64,000 nucleotides of DNA from CBDCOD01 sp965219665 (lineage in GTDB: Bacteria > Pseudomonadota > Gammaproteobacteria > CAKMZV01). The stretch spans positions 49,327 to 113,326 of the forward strand of contig CBDCOD010000022.1 of assembly GCA_965219665.1 (NCBI GenBank), written 5' to 3'. The notes under the pieces were generated by a model, which ran no database searches, was not told the origin of the DNA, and worked only from the letters and a program-made list of their open reading frames with translations. Shown piece by piece: positions 25,379-35,350 of this stretch (position 1 is its first letter; each line of letters opens with the position of its first letter). Made by a program: the position numbers and the translations under genes.

Positions 25379-28300
25379 ATGAAACACATGCCGCATTTTC
25401 TTAAACAACAAGAAAACGATAATGACTTTAATGCCGTAAAAATTGGTTTAGCATCCCCTGATAAGATACGTTCATGGTCTTTTGGTGAAGTAAAAAAACC
25501 GGAAACAGTCAACTATAGAACCCTAAAACCAGAACGAGACGGACTTTTTTGTGCCAAGATATTTGGCCCCACCAAAGACTACGAGTGCTTATGCGGTAAA
25601 TACAAAGGTATCAAGCATCGGGGTGTGGTTTGCGAAAAATGTAATGTAGAAATCACACAAGTCAAGGTGCGCCGTGATCGCATGGGTCATATTGAGTTAG
25701 CCGCACCTGTAGCGCATATTTGGTTTTTAAAATCATTGCCTTCACGCATAGGTTTGCTTTTAGGAAAAACACTGCGTGAAATTGAAATCGTTCTATACTA
25801 CGAAGCATCTATTGTCATAGACAGCGGTATGACTGATTTAGAGCACATGCAGGTACTGCGTGATGAAGAACTGATAGAAGCACGGGAGCGCTATGGCAAT
25901 GAGTTTCGTGCTGAAATGGGTGCTGAGGCGATTTATGAGCTGCTTTGCGCTATGGATTTGAGGGAAGAAATCGCCAATTTGCATGTTGAATTAGAGGACT
26001 GTCGTAGTGAGGCACGCACCAAAAAATTATCCAAGCGGTTACGGATTATGCAAGCACTGCAAGAATCAGGAAACCGTCCTGAATGGGTTATTTTGCGCGC
26101 TTTACCTGTATTGCCACCAGAATTGAGGCCGCTTGTTCCTCTAGAAGGAGGACGTTTAGCCACCTCTGATCTTAATGATTTATACCGTCGGGTAATTAAT
26201 CGTAACAACCGCTTACGTCGTTTACTAGACTTAGGAGCGCCTGAAATTATTGTACGCAACGAGAAACGCATGCTCCAAGAGTCTGTAGATTCACTATTAG
26301 ATAATGGGCGTCGTGGTCGAGCTATTATGGGGAATAAACGTCAGCTCAAATCGCTTGCTGACATGATTAAAGGGAAACAAGGTCGCTTCCGTCAAAATCT
26401 GTTAGGTAAGCGTGTTGATTACTCAGGCCGTTCAGTCATTGTGGTTGGTCCACGCTTAAAACTGCATCAGTGCGGGCTACCAAAATTGATGGCAGTAGAG
26501 TTATTTAAACCTTTTATCTACAGAATTCTTATTCAGAAAGACCAAGCACCTACTATTCGGGTTGCTAAGCGTCTTGTAGAGCAACGGTATCCTGAGGTAT
26601 GGGACGCTTTGGATGAGGTGATTCGTGAACATCCAGTATTGCTTAATCGCGCACCAACTCTACATAGATTGGGAATTCAAGCTTTTGAGCCTGTTCTCAT
26701 AGAGGGCAAAGCTATTCAGCTGCACCCATTAGTGTGTGCTGCCTTCAATGCAGACTTTGACGGTGACCAGATGGCCGTGCATGTGCCGCTCTCTATTGAA
26801 GCACAAGCAGAAGCACGCGTGCTTATGATGCCTACTAATAATTTACTATCTCCTGCTAATGGCGAGCCTATCATTGTGCCATCACAAGATGTTGTTCTGG
26901 GCTTATACTACCTCACAAGAGAGCGTTATAACATTAAAGGTGAGGGTGCGTTATTTGCTAACGTTGAAGAAGTAGAGCGTGCTTATAGTATCGGCGAGGT
27001 AAACTTGCATGCAAAAGTGCAGGTGCGTATTCGTGAGGTAAAAATTGACGAGTATGGTAACCGTGATGAGATCGAAAAACGCCGAGACACAACGGTTGGG
27101 CGTGCATTGTTGTGGCGCGTTATTCCTGAAGGGTTGCAATTTGATTTAGTAAATCAGCCGATGACCAAAAAAAGAATCTCAGCTTTGCTAAATGCCAGTT
27201 TTCATGTCTTAGGTCCTAAGGATTCAGTTATTTTAGCTGACCATCTTATGTACACAGGCTTCAAGTACTCTACACGTTCAGGCATTTCATTTGGGGTTGA
27301 TGACATGGTTATCCCAGATATCAAGAAAAAGACCATTGAGCAAGCAGATGCTCAAGTAAAAGAAGTAGAAAATCAATTTATTAATGGACTGCTTACTGAA
27401 GGTGAGCGTTATAACAAAGTTATTGACATTTGGACACACACGAATGAAAAAGTGACCAAAGCCATGATTGATACTATTGAGTTTGATATAGAAGAAGACA
27501 AAGAGGGTAATGCACAACAAGTACCCTCTTCAAATTCTATCTATATGATGGCAGATTCAGGCGCAAGGGGCTCAATGGCACAGTTACGTCAATTAGCAGG
27601 TATGCGTGGTTTGATGGCAAAGCCAGATGGTTCCATTATTGAAACACCAATTACAGCCAATTTCCGTGAAGGTCTTACGGTTTTACAATACTTTACATCA
27701 ACACATGGTGCGCGTAAAGGTTTGGCAGATACCGCATTAAAAACAGCTAACTCAGGTTACCTTACTCGTCGTTTGGTGGATGTTGCACAGGATGTTGTAG
27801 TATCTACAGAAGAGATTTCTGAAGATCCTGGTTTGGTGAAATCTGCCTTGATTGAAGGTGGAGAGATAGTAGAGGCTTTGCGTGATCGGGTTTTAGGGCG
27901 TGTATTAGCAGAAGATGTGATTAAGCCGGGCAGTGATGAGGTGCTTATTGAAGCAAATACTGTATTAGATGAAAAGCAAGTGAATTTGTTAGACTCTAAT
28001 AGCATCGATTCAGTTAAAGTGCGCTCTCCTTTGACTGATACCACTCGATTTGGCTTATCTCGTTACAGTTATGGTCGTGACTTGGCACGGGGACAGCTGG
28101 TCAATATTGGTGAAGCGGTTGGTATTATTGCGGCGCAATCTATTGGTGAACCAGGCACACAGCTTACGATGCGTACTTTCCACATTGGCGGTGCTGCCTC
28201 GCGTGCAGCAGCAGAATCACAGATTACTGTCAATAACACTGGAACAGTAACACTTAATAGGGTTAAATTCATTAAAACAGAAGCCGGCAAACTCATAGTA

Positions 28301-29611
28301 ACCTCTCGCTCAGGCGAACTATCTGTTCATAGTAAGGAAGGGCAAGAGCGTGAGCGCTACAAAGTAGGCTATGGTACAGAAATATTTGTACGTGAAGGAG
28401 ATACAGTTAAGGCAGGAGACCAAGTGGCACAATGGGATCCACACACGCATCCAATGATTACAGAGGTGAAAGGTTTTGTAAAATTCTTTAACTTTGTTGA
28501 AGGGCAGACTATTGGAACAGTCACTGACGAGTTAACTGGTATTTCTGCTGTAACTGTTAGTAAGTCAGTTGATGGTGGTTCTAAAGACAAGCGTCCTATG
28601 ATTAAATTAGTGGATAAGAAGGGTAAGGATGTTTGCTTTGCTGGCACGAACACTCCGGCAATGTACTATCTTTCTGGTGGTGCTTTGGTCAATGTAACAG
28701 ACGGTCAAGAAGTGAAAGCAGGTGCGGTGCTTGCAAGGTTTCCACAGGAAAGCTCTAAAACAGGAGATATTACGGGTGGTTTGCCACGAGTTGCTGATTT
28801 ATTTGAGGCTCGTATCCCTAAGGAACCAGCCATTCTAGCAGAGAAGAGCGGCTTAATTTCTTATGGTAAAGAAACCAAAGGGAAATATCGATTGGTTATC
28901 ACTAATACAGATGGCGAATCCATAGAAGTTCTTGTGCCAAAATGGCGTCAAATTGGCGTATTTGAAGGTGAGTATGTTGAACGTGGAGAAGTTTTAGTAG
29001 ACGGTGCGCCTAATCCGCACCATATCCTACAAGTCAAAGGAGAAGAAGCTTTAGCAAACTACATTATTGATGAAGTTCAAAGCGTATATCGCCTTCAAGG
29101 TGTAAAAATCAATGATTTGCATATTGAGGTGATTATTCGTCAAATGCTGCGTAAGGTATCGGTTACTGATTCAGGTGACTCAACCTTTGTAGAAGGGGAG
29201 CAACTGGATTACCATCGTGTTTTAGATCATAATGATAAATTGATTGCTGAAGGTAAAAAGCCGATAGTGTTTGAGCGTATCTTGCTGGGTATTACAAAGG
29301 CAAGTCTAGCAACAGAGTCCTTTATCTCTGCTGCTTCATTCCAGGAAACGACTAAAGTATTGACTGATGCCGCAGTACACGGCAGAAAAGACCCATTAAC
29401 CGGGTTGAAGGAAAATGTTATTGTTGGTCGTCTTATCCCTTCAGGAACAGGATTAAGTTACCGCCAAGCGCATGAAGAACAGTGGCAACAAATAGCCGAA
29501 AGCATTGATATAGAAAATATGGATCAAATACTGGCTAATGAGTTAGAGTCTGTTGATAATGCTGCTGCTGAATTGGCAAAACTTGACAATGATACGGCAG
29601 TAGTTGAGTAG
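25379..29611 (+). CDS. rpoC: RNA polymerase beta' subunit lacking the second zinc site
   Basis: The product is 1410 residues. The first zinc site is intact with E. coli numbering (C70, C72, C85, C88). The catalytic motif AFNADFDGDQMAVHVPLS is complete, as are the bridge and trigger regions (GEPGTQLTMRTFHIGGAASR). The second zinc site, made in E. coli by C814, C888, C895 and C898, is gone: the aligned residues are I813, D887, S894 and S897. The flanks (VAQDVVV, YGRDLARGQ) align without gaps, so the loss is not a frame error. Confidence 0.98.
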   Translation: MKHMPHFLKQQENDNDFNAVKIGLASPDKIRSWSFGEVKKPETVNYRTLKPERDGLFCAKIFGPTKDYECLCGKYKGIKHRGVVCEKCNVEITQVKVRRDRMGHIELAAPVAHIWFLKSLPSRIGLLLGKTLREIEIVLYYEASIVIDSGMTDLEHMQVLRDEELIEARERYGNEFRAEMGAEAIYELLCAMDLREEIANLHVELEDCRSEARTKKLSKRLRIMQALQESGNRPEWVILRALPVLPPELRPLVPLEGGRLATSDLNDLYRRVINRNNRLRRLLDLGAPEIIVRNEKRMLQESVDSLLDNGRRGRAIMGNKRQLKSLADMIKGKQGRFRQNLLGKRVDYSGRSVIVVGPRLKLHQCGLPKLMAVELFKPFIYRILIQKDQAPTIRVAKRLVEQRYPEVWDALDEVIREHPVLLNRAPTLHRLGIQAFEPVLIEGKAIQLHPLVCAAFNADFDGDQMAVHVPLSIEAQAEARVLMMPTNNLLSPANGEPIIVPSQDVVLGLYYLTRERYNIKGEGALFANVEEVERAYSIGEVNLHAKVQVRIREVKIDEYGNRDEIEKRRDTTVGRALLWRVIPEGLQFDLVNQPMTKKRISALLNASFHVLGPKDSVILADHLMYTGFKYSTRSGISFGVDDMVIPDIKKKTIEQADAQVKEVENQFINGLLTEGERYNKVIDIWTHTNEKVTKAMIDTIEFDIEEDKEGNAQQVPSSNSIYMMADSGARGSMAQLRQLAGMRGLMAKPDGSIIETPITANFREGLTVLQYFTSTHGARKGLADTALKTANSGYLTRRLVDVAQDVVVSTEEISEDPGLVKSALIEGGEIVEALRDRVLGRVLAEDVIKPGSDEVLIEANTVLDEKQVNLLDSNSIDSVKVRSPLTDTTRFGLSRYSYGRDLARGQLVNIGEAVGIIAAQSIGEPGTQLTMRTFHIGGAASRAAAESQITVNNTGTVTLNRVKFIKTEAGKLIVTSRSGELSVHSKEGQERERYKVGYGTEIFVREGDTVKAGDQVAQWDPHTHPMITEVKGFVKFFNFVEGQTIGTVTDELTGISAVTVSKSVDGGSKDKRPMIKLVDKKGKDVCFAGTNTPAMYYLSGGALVNVTDGQEVKAGAVLARFPQESSKTGDITGGLPRVADLFEARIPKEPAILAEKSGLISYGKETKGKYRLVITNTDGESIEVLVPKWRQIGVFEGEYVERGEVLVDGAPNPHHILQVKGEEALANYIIDEVQSVYRLQGVKINDLHIEVIIRQMLRKVSVTDSGDSTFVEGEQLDYHRVLDHNDKLIAEGKKPIVFERILLGITKASLATESFISAASFQETTKVLTDAAVHGRKDPLTGLKENVIVGRLIPSGTGLSYRQAHEEQWQQIAESIDIENMDQILANELESVDNAAAELAKLDNDTAVVE

Positions 29612-29700
29612 CGAAGGTTCATCGTATTACTGCGTGCTGCTTGCTCTATGCGAGAAGGCGTTAAGCAAACGCTGTGAGCATTACAAAATCTGTTTTTAAC

Positions 29701-29731
29701 GAGCACTCCACGTTCAGCCAGTGGAGTGCTC
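29701..29731. terminator. hairpin between convergent rpoC and SMP-30 gene
   Basis: GAGCACTCCAC pairs perfectly over eleven bases with GTGGAGTGCTC around a 9-base loop. It lies 90 bases after the rpoC stop and 12 bases past the minus-strand stop at 29743, so it can serve both converging units. A strong T run is missing on either side. Confidence 0.6.
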
Positions 29732-29742
29732 TCTAAATAATA

Positions 29743-30603
29743 TTAAACGTGCTCAAGCAGTTTGATAGGTGCGTAAAGCACTTTTCCTGATAATGGAAAC
29801 TGTAATTGCTCTTCATCGGAGCGCACGGTCCCAGCGCTGGTTAGAAAAACCCACTGCTGCTTATCTCCGCCTATTGTCGCCTTAGTTGGACATAGGACAG
29901 GTGTAGGAAAGGTCGCTATTTCTGTGCCATCTTTGTCTAATTGCATAAGACAGCCACCCTCAAATAATGCAAAGAATAACTGGTCACCATGTATAAGTAG
30001 GCCATCAGGTCGGGCGAGTTGTTCATTTTTATGCCATAGAGTGCGTGTGTGTACTGTCTGATGATTATCTATAGATGCCACGCCAATCATGCGGCTGAAA
30101 GTATCTGCAAAGAATAACTGCCTCCCATCTGCTGAGAAGCCTAAGCCATTTGCAGTCGTGATATTGGCATCTATTGATAGCGGATAAAAACGACCACTGT
30201 CATAGAGAAAAATAGTGGCATCTGGCATTGATTTATCATATATCAAAGTACCAATAGCAATTTGCCCACTCAATGCTTGAGCGCAATCATTAAAGCGCAT
30301 ATTACTATTGTGGAATGGTGCTTTCTGATAGGTATCAAAGCAACTATCAGCAGTGTTGTAGCAGAATACATGATATTGAGCAGCAACTAAAACTTTATCG
30401 CCATCTAACCAGAGTGCACCAGGCTCTTCAGGCAGTTTCCATGACTGTAGAGCACCCTCAAACATTTTGAAGTGTACGTATTTTTTGGGAATATCTATAA
30501 ACCAGAGTCCTTGACGGCTGCTATCCCAAACAGGGTTTTCTGTTAAGCCAAAATCGCCATCTGCAAAAACTTGCCAGGAGTGGTGAGGTGTATGATTTAC
30601 CAA
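29743..30603 (-). CDS. SMP-30/gluconolactonase family lactonase
   Basis: The product is a 286-residue six-bladed propeller protein of the SMP-30/Gnl/LRE family. Candidate metal ligands are E22 (TENPVW), N105 (RFND), N152 (TANGLGF) and D200 (RPDG), matching the four ligands of that family. The start is TTG at 30603, inside the last bases of edd (7-base overlap), with GGAG eight bases before it. It is the last gene of the GH81-zwf-eda-glk-edd operon, which has no pgl. It may therefore hydrolyse 6-phosphogluconolactone or gluconolactone. The family includes no well-known 6-phospho enzyme, so this is inference. Confidence 0.85.
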   Translation of the reverse strand: MVNHTPHHSWQVFADGDFGLTENPVWDSSRQGLWFIDIPKKYVHFKMFEGALQSWKLPEEPGALWLDGDKVLVAAQYHVFCYNTADSCFDTYQKAPFHNSNMRFNDCAQALSGQIAIGTLIYDKSMPDATIFLYDSGRFYPLSIDANITTANGLGFSADGRQLFFADTFSRMIGVASIDNHQTVHTRTLWHKNEQLARPDGLLIHGDQLFFALFEGGCLMQLDKDGTEIATFPTPVLCPTKATIGGDKQQWVFLTSAGTVRSDEEQLQFPLSGKVLYAPIKLLEHV

Positions 30604-32390
30604 ATAGTTGCTCCAGTATCAGCAGCAGATACATTATTGCGCATATTATTAAATAGCATAGTGGAAAAGCCAGGCGGATTTTGTGGTGCTGGTGGTACTG
30701 TGCGTTTTGCCAATACGCTTTCTTCCACATCAAGATGCAGTAGCCCTTTTGCACTATCAATAGTGATGAGGTCACCAGACTCTACCGCATAGAAGTAATT
30801 ATTCTCATCTGCGACCAAGTGAATAGCAGATAGTATTTGTCCACTGGCTCCAGATAGGCGCCCATCTGTTAGTAGCGCAATAGGAGTGCCCTTGGAGTGT
30901 GCCGACCCTAACACAGCCATTAACTTATGTAATTCGGGCATGCCATTATGCTTAGGGGATTGATAACGTACAACTACAACACATGGCGCATCAAAAACAC
31001 CTTCCTGATATGCTTGAACTACAGCTGTTTGGCTATCAAAAACGCGAGCAGGCGCGCTAATGTTATGATCAGTAGCAGGTAGAGAAGATGTTTTAACAAT
31101 AGCCTTGCCTAAATTACCTTGTACTAACTGGATGCCGCCATTTTTACGGAACGGATGATTAACAGGGCTAATAACCTCTGGGTTGCGTGTGCCTTGTGCT
31201 GGCTTATGTATGAGCTGCTGTTGCGAGTCTATTTCAGGAGTAAAGCATTGCTGATCCAAACCATAACCATTAACGGTTAGCACATCATCATGCATAAGTC
31301 CAGCATCTAATAATTGGCGTATAACCACAGCAGGACCACCTGCATCTTGAAAGTCATTTACATCAGCTGACCCGTTAGGGTAAATCTGACAGATAAGCGG
31401 GGCGATATGCGATAGCTGAGCTAAATCTTCCCATGTAATTGTATATCCAGCGGCGCGTGCAACGGCTATCCAATGAATAGTATGGTTGGTTGACCCACCA
31501 GTGGATAGGAGTGCTATAAGCGCATTAACTAAAGTTTTTGCAGTAACTAAGTGGCCTATGCCAGCATTTTTTTGCGTGCGGACTGTTTGAATTAACTGCT
31601 TAGTAGCATCTTCTACGAGATAGGGATGGATGCTATCACTAGGGTTGATGAAAGCATGATTGGGACGGTGTAGTCCCATCGCTTCTAACAGCATTTGATT
31701 AGAATTTGCTGTACCATAGAAAGTACAAGTTCCTGCTGAATGGTATGCTTGCATTTCTGCATCTAATAGCCTATCTTGGGATACTTTCTTTTCCACAAAA
31801 AGCTGACGAATGCGCTTTTTTTCAGCATTGCTCAGTCCGCTAGTCATTGGACCTGCGGGAATAAAAATAGTTGGCAAATGGCCAAACTGTAACGCACCGA
31901 TTAACAGTCCAGGCACAATCTTATCGCAGATACCCAGCATAATGGCACCATCGAAAACATCATGTGACAAAGCAACTGATGTGCTCATAGCGATAATATC
32001 ACGCGAGAATAGTGATAGCGTCATGCCTTCGCGTCCCTGTGTAATGCCGTCACACATAGCAGGTGTAGCACCAGCCATCTGTGCGCTAGCATCGTATTTA
32101 CGAGCCAATTTACGTATAGCACTTGGGTAATTTTCATAAGGCTTATGCGCAGAGAGCATATCGTTATATGCGCTAACAATGCCAAGGTTTATACGCTTGT
32201 TGCTATCTATAATAAGTCGTTTATCCGTTGGCGGTGTAGCTGCTACTGCATGTGCTAAATTACTGCAAGCAATAGATTTGGACTTTCCACGTTGTGCTAA
32301 AGCATCTAGTGTGTTTAAATACATTGCGCGCTGCGCTTTGCTGCGCTGCTCAATGCGGTCGGTGATTTCTACTAACTGTTGATTAATCAT
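30597..32390 (-). CDS. edd: phosphogluconate dehydratase
   Basis: This enzyme turns 6-phosphogluconate into 2-keto-3-deoxy-6-phosphogluconate, the first committed step of the Entner-Doudoroff pathway. The product is 597 residues of the IlvD/Edd family. Motifs seen are AMCDGITQGREGMTLSL, IMLGICDKIVPG, and GTANSNQMLLEAMGLHRP with the cluster-binding Cys just before. The C-terminal half carries LTDGRLSGASGQI. It starts five bases after the glucokinase stop. Confidence 0.95.
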   Translation of the reverse strand: MINQQLVEITDRIEQRSKAQRAMYLNTLDALAQRGKSKSIACSNLAHAVAATPPTDKRLIIDSNKRINLGIVSAYNDMLSAHKPYENYPSAIRKLARKYDASAQMAGATPAMCDGITQGREGMTLSLFSRDIIAMSTSVALSHDVFDGAIMLGICDKIVPGLLIGALQFGHLPTIFIPAGPMTSGLSNAEKKRIRQLFVEKKVSQDRLLDAEMQAYHSAGTCTFYGTANSNQMLLEAMGLHRPNHAFINPSDSIHPYLVEDATKQLIQTVRTQKNAGIGHLVTAKTLVNALIALLSTGGSTNHTIHWIAVARAAGYTITWEDLAQLSHIAPLICQIYPNGSADVNDFQDAGGPAVVIRQLLDAGLMHDDVLTVNGYGLDQQCFTPEIDSQQQLIHKPAQGTRNPEVISPVNHPFRKNGGIQLVQGNLGKAIVKTSSLPATDHNISAPARVFDSQTAVVQAYQEGVFDAPCVVVVRYQSPKHNGMPELHKLMAVLGSAHSKGTPIALLTDGRLSGASGQILSAIHLVADENNYFYAVESGDLITIDSAKGLLHLDVEESVLAKRTVPPAPQNPPGFSTMLFNNMRNNVSAADTGATIW

Positions 32391-32395
32391 AAAGC

Positions 32396-33283
32396 TTATA
32401 TACTACCTGCTATGAGCGCGGCACCATATATGCCACTATCATCACCCATCTTACTTTGTGCTATATGGATTGACATGTTTTCGCTAAACAGCTGCTTAAC
32501 GCTTTCTAAGCCTTCATTATACAAAATAGGTATTTTTGAAACACCGCCACCAATGACAATAATATCAGGATCCAGCATAAAAATAATATTACGCATAGCC
32601 TGTGAAAAGCAATCTAAAAACTGATTAGTTGCCTGCACGGCTTGGGAATCTTTATTCTGCCATAAAGCCTGTATTTCTTGGACAGAGGCATGCTTTTGTG
32701 ATATTTCGGTATAAAGGCGCTGGTATCCTGTTCCAGATATATATTGCTCTAAACAGCCTTTTCTGCCGCACCAACAAGTATGCCCGTTCATATCTAAAGT
32801 AGAATGTCCCCACTCGCCAGCATATCCTTGCTTGCCCGTATAAATTTTTTTATCAATCACTAATCCACCACCTAAACCGGTTCCCATAATAACACCAGCT
32901 ACTACACGGTGGTCTTTTCCAGAACCAAATATAGCTTCGCTCAGTGTCATACAGTTGGCATCGTTCTCAATGTGAACCCGCAGTCCGAGTTTTTCTTCTA
33001 AATCACGCTGGAAAGGCATGCCATTGAGGTGGGCGATATTACAGTTGCGAATAAGTCCTGTAATCGTTGAAACCGATCCGGGCATTCCTATTCCGACAGC
33101 CACGTCATCAGTAGCTTGTGCCTGTAATTTTTGAACAGCCGCTGCTACTGTAGCTAATACTTCTTGATAAGGGGCATTTTTATCGTGGAGCTTGCGCTCG
33201 CGTGTAATGATATCAAGCGGATTATCACCCGTTAACATACTAGCAATTTTTGTGCCACCAATATCTAAAGCAATACGTTGCAT
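32396..33283 (-). CDS. ROK family glucokinase
   Basis: The ATP site LDIGGTKIASML is at the N terminus. GTGLGGGLVIDKK follows in the middle, and the ROK zinc site is GHTCWCGRKGCLEQY with a preceding His. The product is 295 residues and cytoplasmic. ROK kinases phosphorylate glucose, fructose, mannose or GlcNAc. Glucose is inferred from its place between edd and eda/zwf and from the glucan enzymes beside it. Confidence 0.88.
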   Translation of the reverse strand: MQRIALDIGGTKIASMLTGDNPLDIITRERKLHDKNAPYQEVLATVAAAVQKLQAQATDDVAVGIGMPGSVSTITGLIRNCNIAHLNGMPFQRDLEEKLGLRVHIENDANCMTLSEAIFGSGKDHRVVAGVIMGTGLGGGLVIDKKIYTGKQGYAGEWGHSTLDMNGHTCWCGRKGCLEQYISGTGYQRLYTEISQKHASVQEIQALWQNKDSQAVQATNQFLDCFSQAMRNIIFMLDPDIIVIGGGVSKIPILYNEGLESVKQLFSENMSIHIAQSKMGDDSGIYGAALIAGSI

Positions 33284-33304
33284 AATCTAAAACCAATAAA
33301 AATA

Positions 33305-33895
33305 CTATATTGTAAATGTGCTGAGATGCTGTTCCAACTCATCAGCGCTGCTCCACTGCTTAGGAAGGAAAAAACTTCCTCCCACTGCTGCTACATTAGA
33401 GCACTCTAGAAATGATTGATAATTCACTGCATCAATCCCGCCTGTAGGGAAAAACTGCATATCGGGGAATGGACCTGCCATAGCCTTTAGCCAATCTACT
33501 CCTCCTAAAATATTTGCAGGAAAAGCTTTACATGTTGTAATGCCCATCCGCATCGCTTGCATAATTTCACTGGCTGTTTGTACTCCTGGGAAAATAGGGA
33601 GATTATGCTTATAAGCGCTATCTACCAAGGTGGCATCTAAACCTGGTGAAACAATACCCTGAGCGCCACACTGGGCAATCTGCTCAATTTGCTCAGGTGT
33701 AGTTACTGTGCCAGCAAGCACTTTAATGCTGGCGTGCTTGGAGGCCTTTTCAATAGCATGCATGGCATATTGGGTGCGTAAGACAATTTCTATATAATGA
33801 AGTCCTGCGCTTGCCAAAGTATCTAAGAGCAAATCCAAATTATCAGTTTGCTCAGGAGCATATAGCGGAATGAGTTCCTTGTTGAACAATTGCAT
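33305..33895 (-). CDS. eda: KDPG aldolase
   Basis: The enzyme splits 2-keto-3-deoxy-6-phosphogluconate into pyruvate and glyceraldehyde-3-phosphate. The product is 196 residues. The Schiff-base Lys is K123 (GITTCKAFPAN) and the catalytic Glu is E36 (YIEIVLRT). GIVSPGLD and FFPTGGID give the phosphate site. It lies 6 bases after zwf. Confidence 0.95.
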   Translation of the reverse strand: MQLFNKELIPLYAPEQTDNLDLLLDTLASAGLHYIEIVLRTQYAMHAIEKASKHASIKVLAGTVTTPEQIEQIAQCGAQGIVSPGLDATLVDSAYKHNLPIFPGVQTASEIMQAMRMGITTCKAFPANILGGVDWLKAMAGPFPDMQFFPTGGIDAVNYQSFLECSNVAAVGGSFFLPKQWSSADELEQHLSTFTI

Positions 33896-33901
33896 AAGTG
33901 A

Positions 33902-35350
33902 TTAAGATTCTTGCTTATTATGTATTAGAGAATCAAGCCAAATATAGCCATCCCGTTGAATGAAGTCATTACGGCGGGAAGGTCCCCAACTCCCAGCTTT
34001 ATAAGGATATACCTCCTCTTCGTGACCTTTCCAATGTTCGATAATTTGGTCTGCCCACATCCATGAAGCATCTACTTCATCATGTCGTAAAAATAAAGTT
34101 AACTCACCGTTCACTATATCCTGAATGAGACGTTCATACGCATCACGTGGGCGCGTATTAAAGTATGAACTAAAATCTAAATTTAGTTTAACAGGCGCTA
34201 CCTCTGTGCTGTCTCCAGGAATTTTGACAACAAACTGTAAATCTAACTGGTCGTTAGGATTAAGCCCTATAATCAGTTGATTGACATTGCCAATATCTTC
34301 TTTTGCAGAAAATAGAGTATGCGGCACATCATTAAAGTGAATGATAATCTGCCCTAAACGAGCTTGCATGCGCTTGCCTGTGCGCAGATAAAAAGGCACG
34401 CCTGCCCAGCGCCAATTATCAATCCAACACTTTAGCGCAACAAATGTTTCCGTGGAACTGCTTTGGCTAACATTAGGAGCTTGTAGGAAACCCGGGTGCA
34501 TATCGTCGCCTAAATACTGACCACGTATCGTATTCATGCGCACCTCATGCTCAGAAGACATAGGTCGTAGGGCGCGTAATACTTTTACTTTCTCATCACG
34601 CACATAATTGGCTTCCATTTTAAGGGGAATATCCATGGCTGTAATGCTAAGCAACTGCAACACATGTCCTTGCACCATATCACGCATAGCACCGGTTCCA
34701 TCATAAAATCCTCCGCGGCTTCCAATGCCTAACTCTTCAGCAATGCTTATTTCAACGCAGCGAATATTATTACGGTTCCATAAAGTTTCAAATAGCGTAT
34801 TACCGAATCGTAGCGCAAATAGATTCTGTACAGACTCCTTACCCAAATAGTGATCTATGCGGAATATTTGATCCTCATGCAGCCATTGCTGTAATTGTGT
34901 ATGAATAGCACGTGCGCTTTCACGATTGCTACCGATAGGCTTTTCAAGAACGACGCGCGCATTATTTAACAACTGCAAGCTGTGCATATTTGCGCACACA
35001 GGAATGAAGTAATTAGAATGAATAGCAAGATAATGAATCAAAAGAGCATCAGATGGTAGTAAGTCTTTTATTTTTGAAAAATCCGACTTCTGCTCAAAAT
35101 CGATGCAACAATAGGTTACTCGATCTAAAAGATCCGATATAGCACGTTTATCTAATCCTAATTCAAAGAGATTGTCTTGAACAATTTCTTTATACTGTGC
35201 ATCATCTATAGGCTTGCGTGCCACACCTGTAATAGCAAATTCGTCTGGCAAGCGATTATCCGCTTGCATGCGACAGAGGGCAGGGAATATTTTGCGCATG
35301 CATAAATCGCCCATGCCACCAAAAATAACAAACTGTATTTTGCTTGACAT
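33902..35350 (-). CDS. zwf: glucose-6-phosphate 1-dehydrogenase
   Basis: The product is 482 residues. The substrate motif RIDHYLGKE is at 164-172 and EKPIG at 136-140. The N-terminal nucleotide loop reads FGGMGDLCMRK, in place of the common GASGDLAKRK. The ATG shares its first base with the stop of the GH81 gene (TAATG), so the two are probably translationally coupled. It feeds glucose-6-phosphate into the Entner-Doudoroff pathway. Confidence 0.95.
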   Translation of the reverse strand: MSSKIQFVIFGGMGDLCMRKIFPALCRMQADNRLPDEFAITGVARKPIDDAQYKEIVQDNLFELGLDKRAISDLLDRVTYCCIDFEQKSDFSKIKDLLPSDALLIHYLAIHSNYFIPVCANMHSLQLLNNARVVLEKPIGSNRESARAIHTQLQQWLHEDQIFRIDHYLGKESVQNLFALRFGNTLFETLWNRNNIRCVEISIAEELGIGSRGGFYDGTGAMRDMVQGHVLQLLSITAMDIPLKMEANYVRDEKVKVLRALRPMSSEHEVRMNTIRGQYLGDDMHPGFLQAPNVSQSSSTETFVALKCWIDNWRWAGVPFYLRTGKRMQARLGQIIIHFNDVPHTLFSAKEDIGNVNQLIIGLNPNDQLDLQFVVKIPGDSTEVAPVKLNLDFSSYFNTRPRDAYERLIQDIVNGELTLFLRHDEVDASWMWADQIIEHWKGHEEEVYPYKAGSWGPSRRNDFIQRDGYIWLDSLIHNKQES

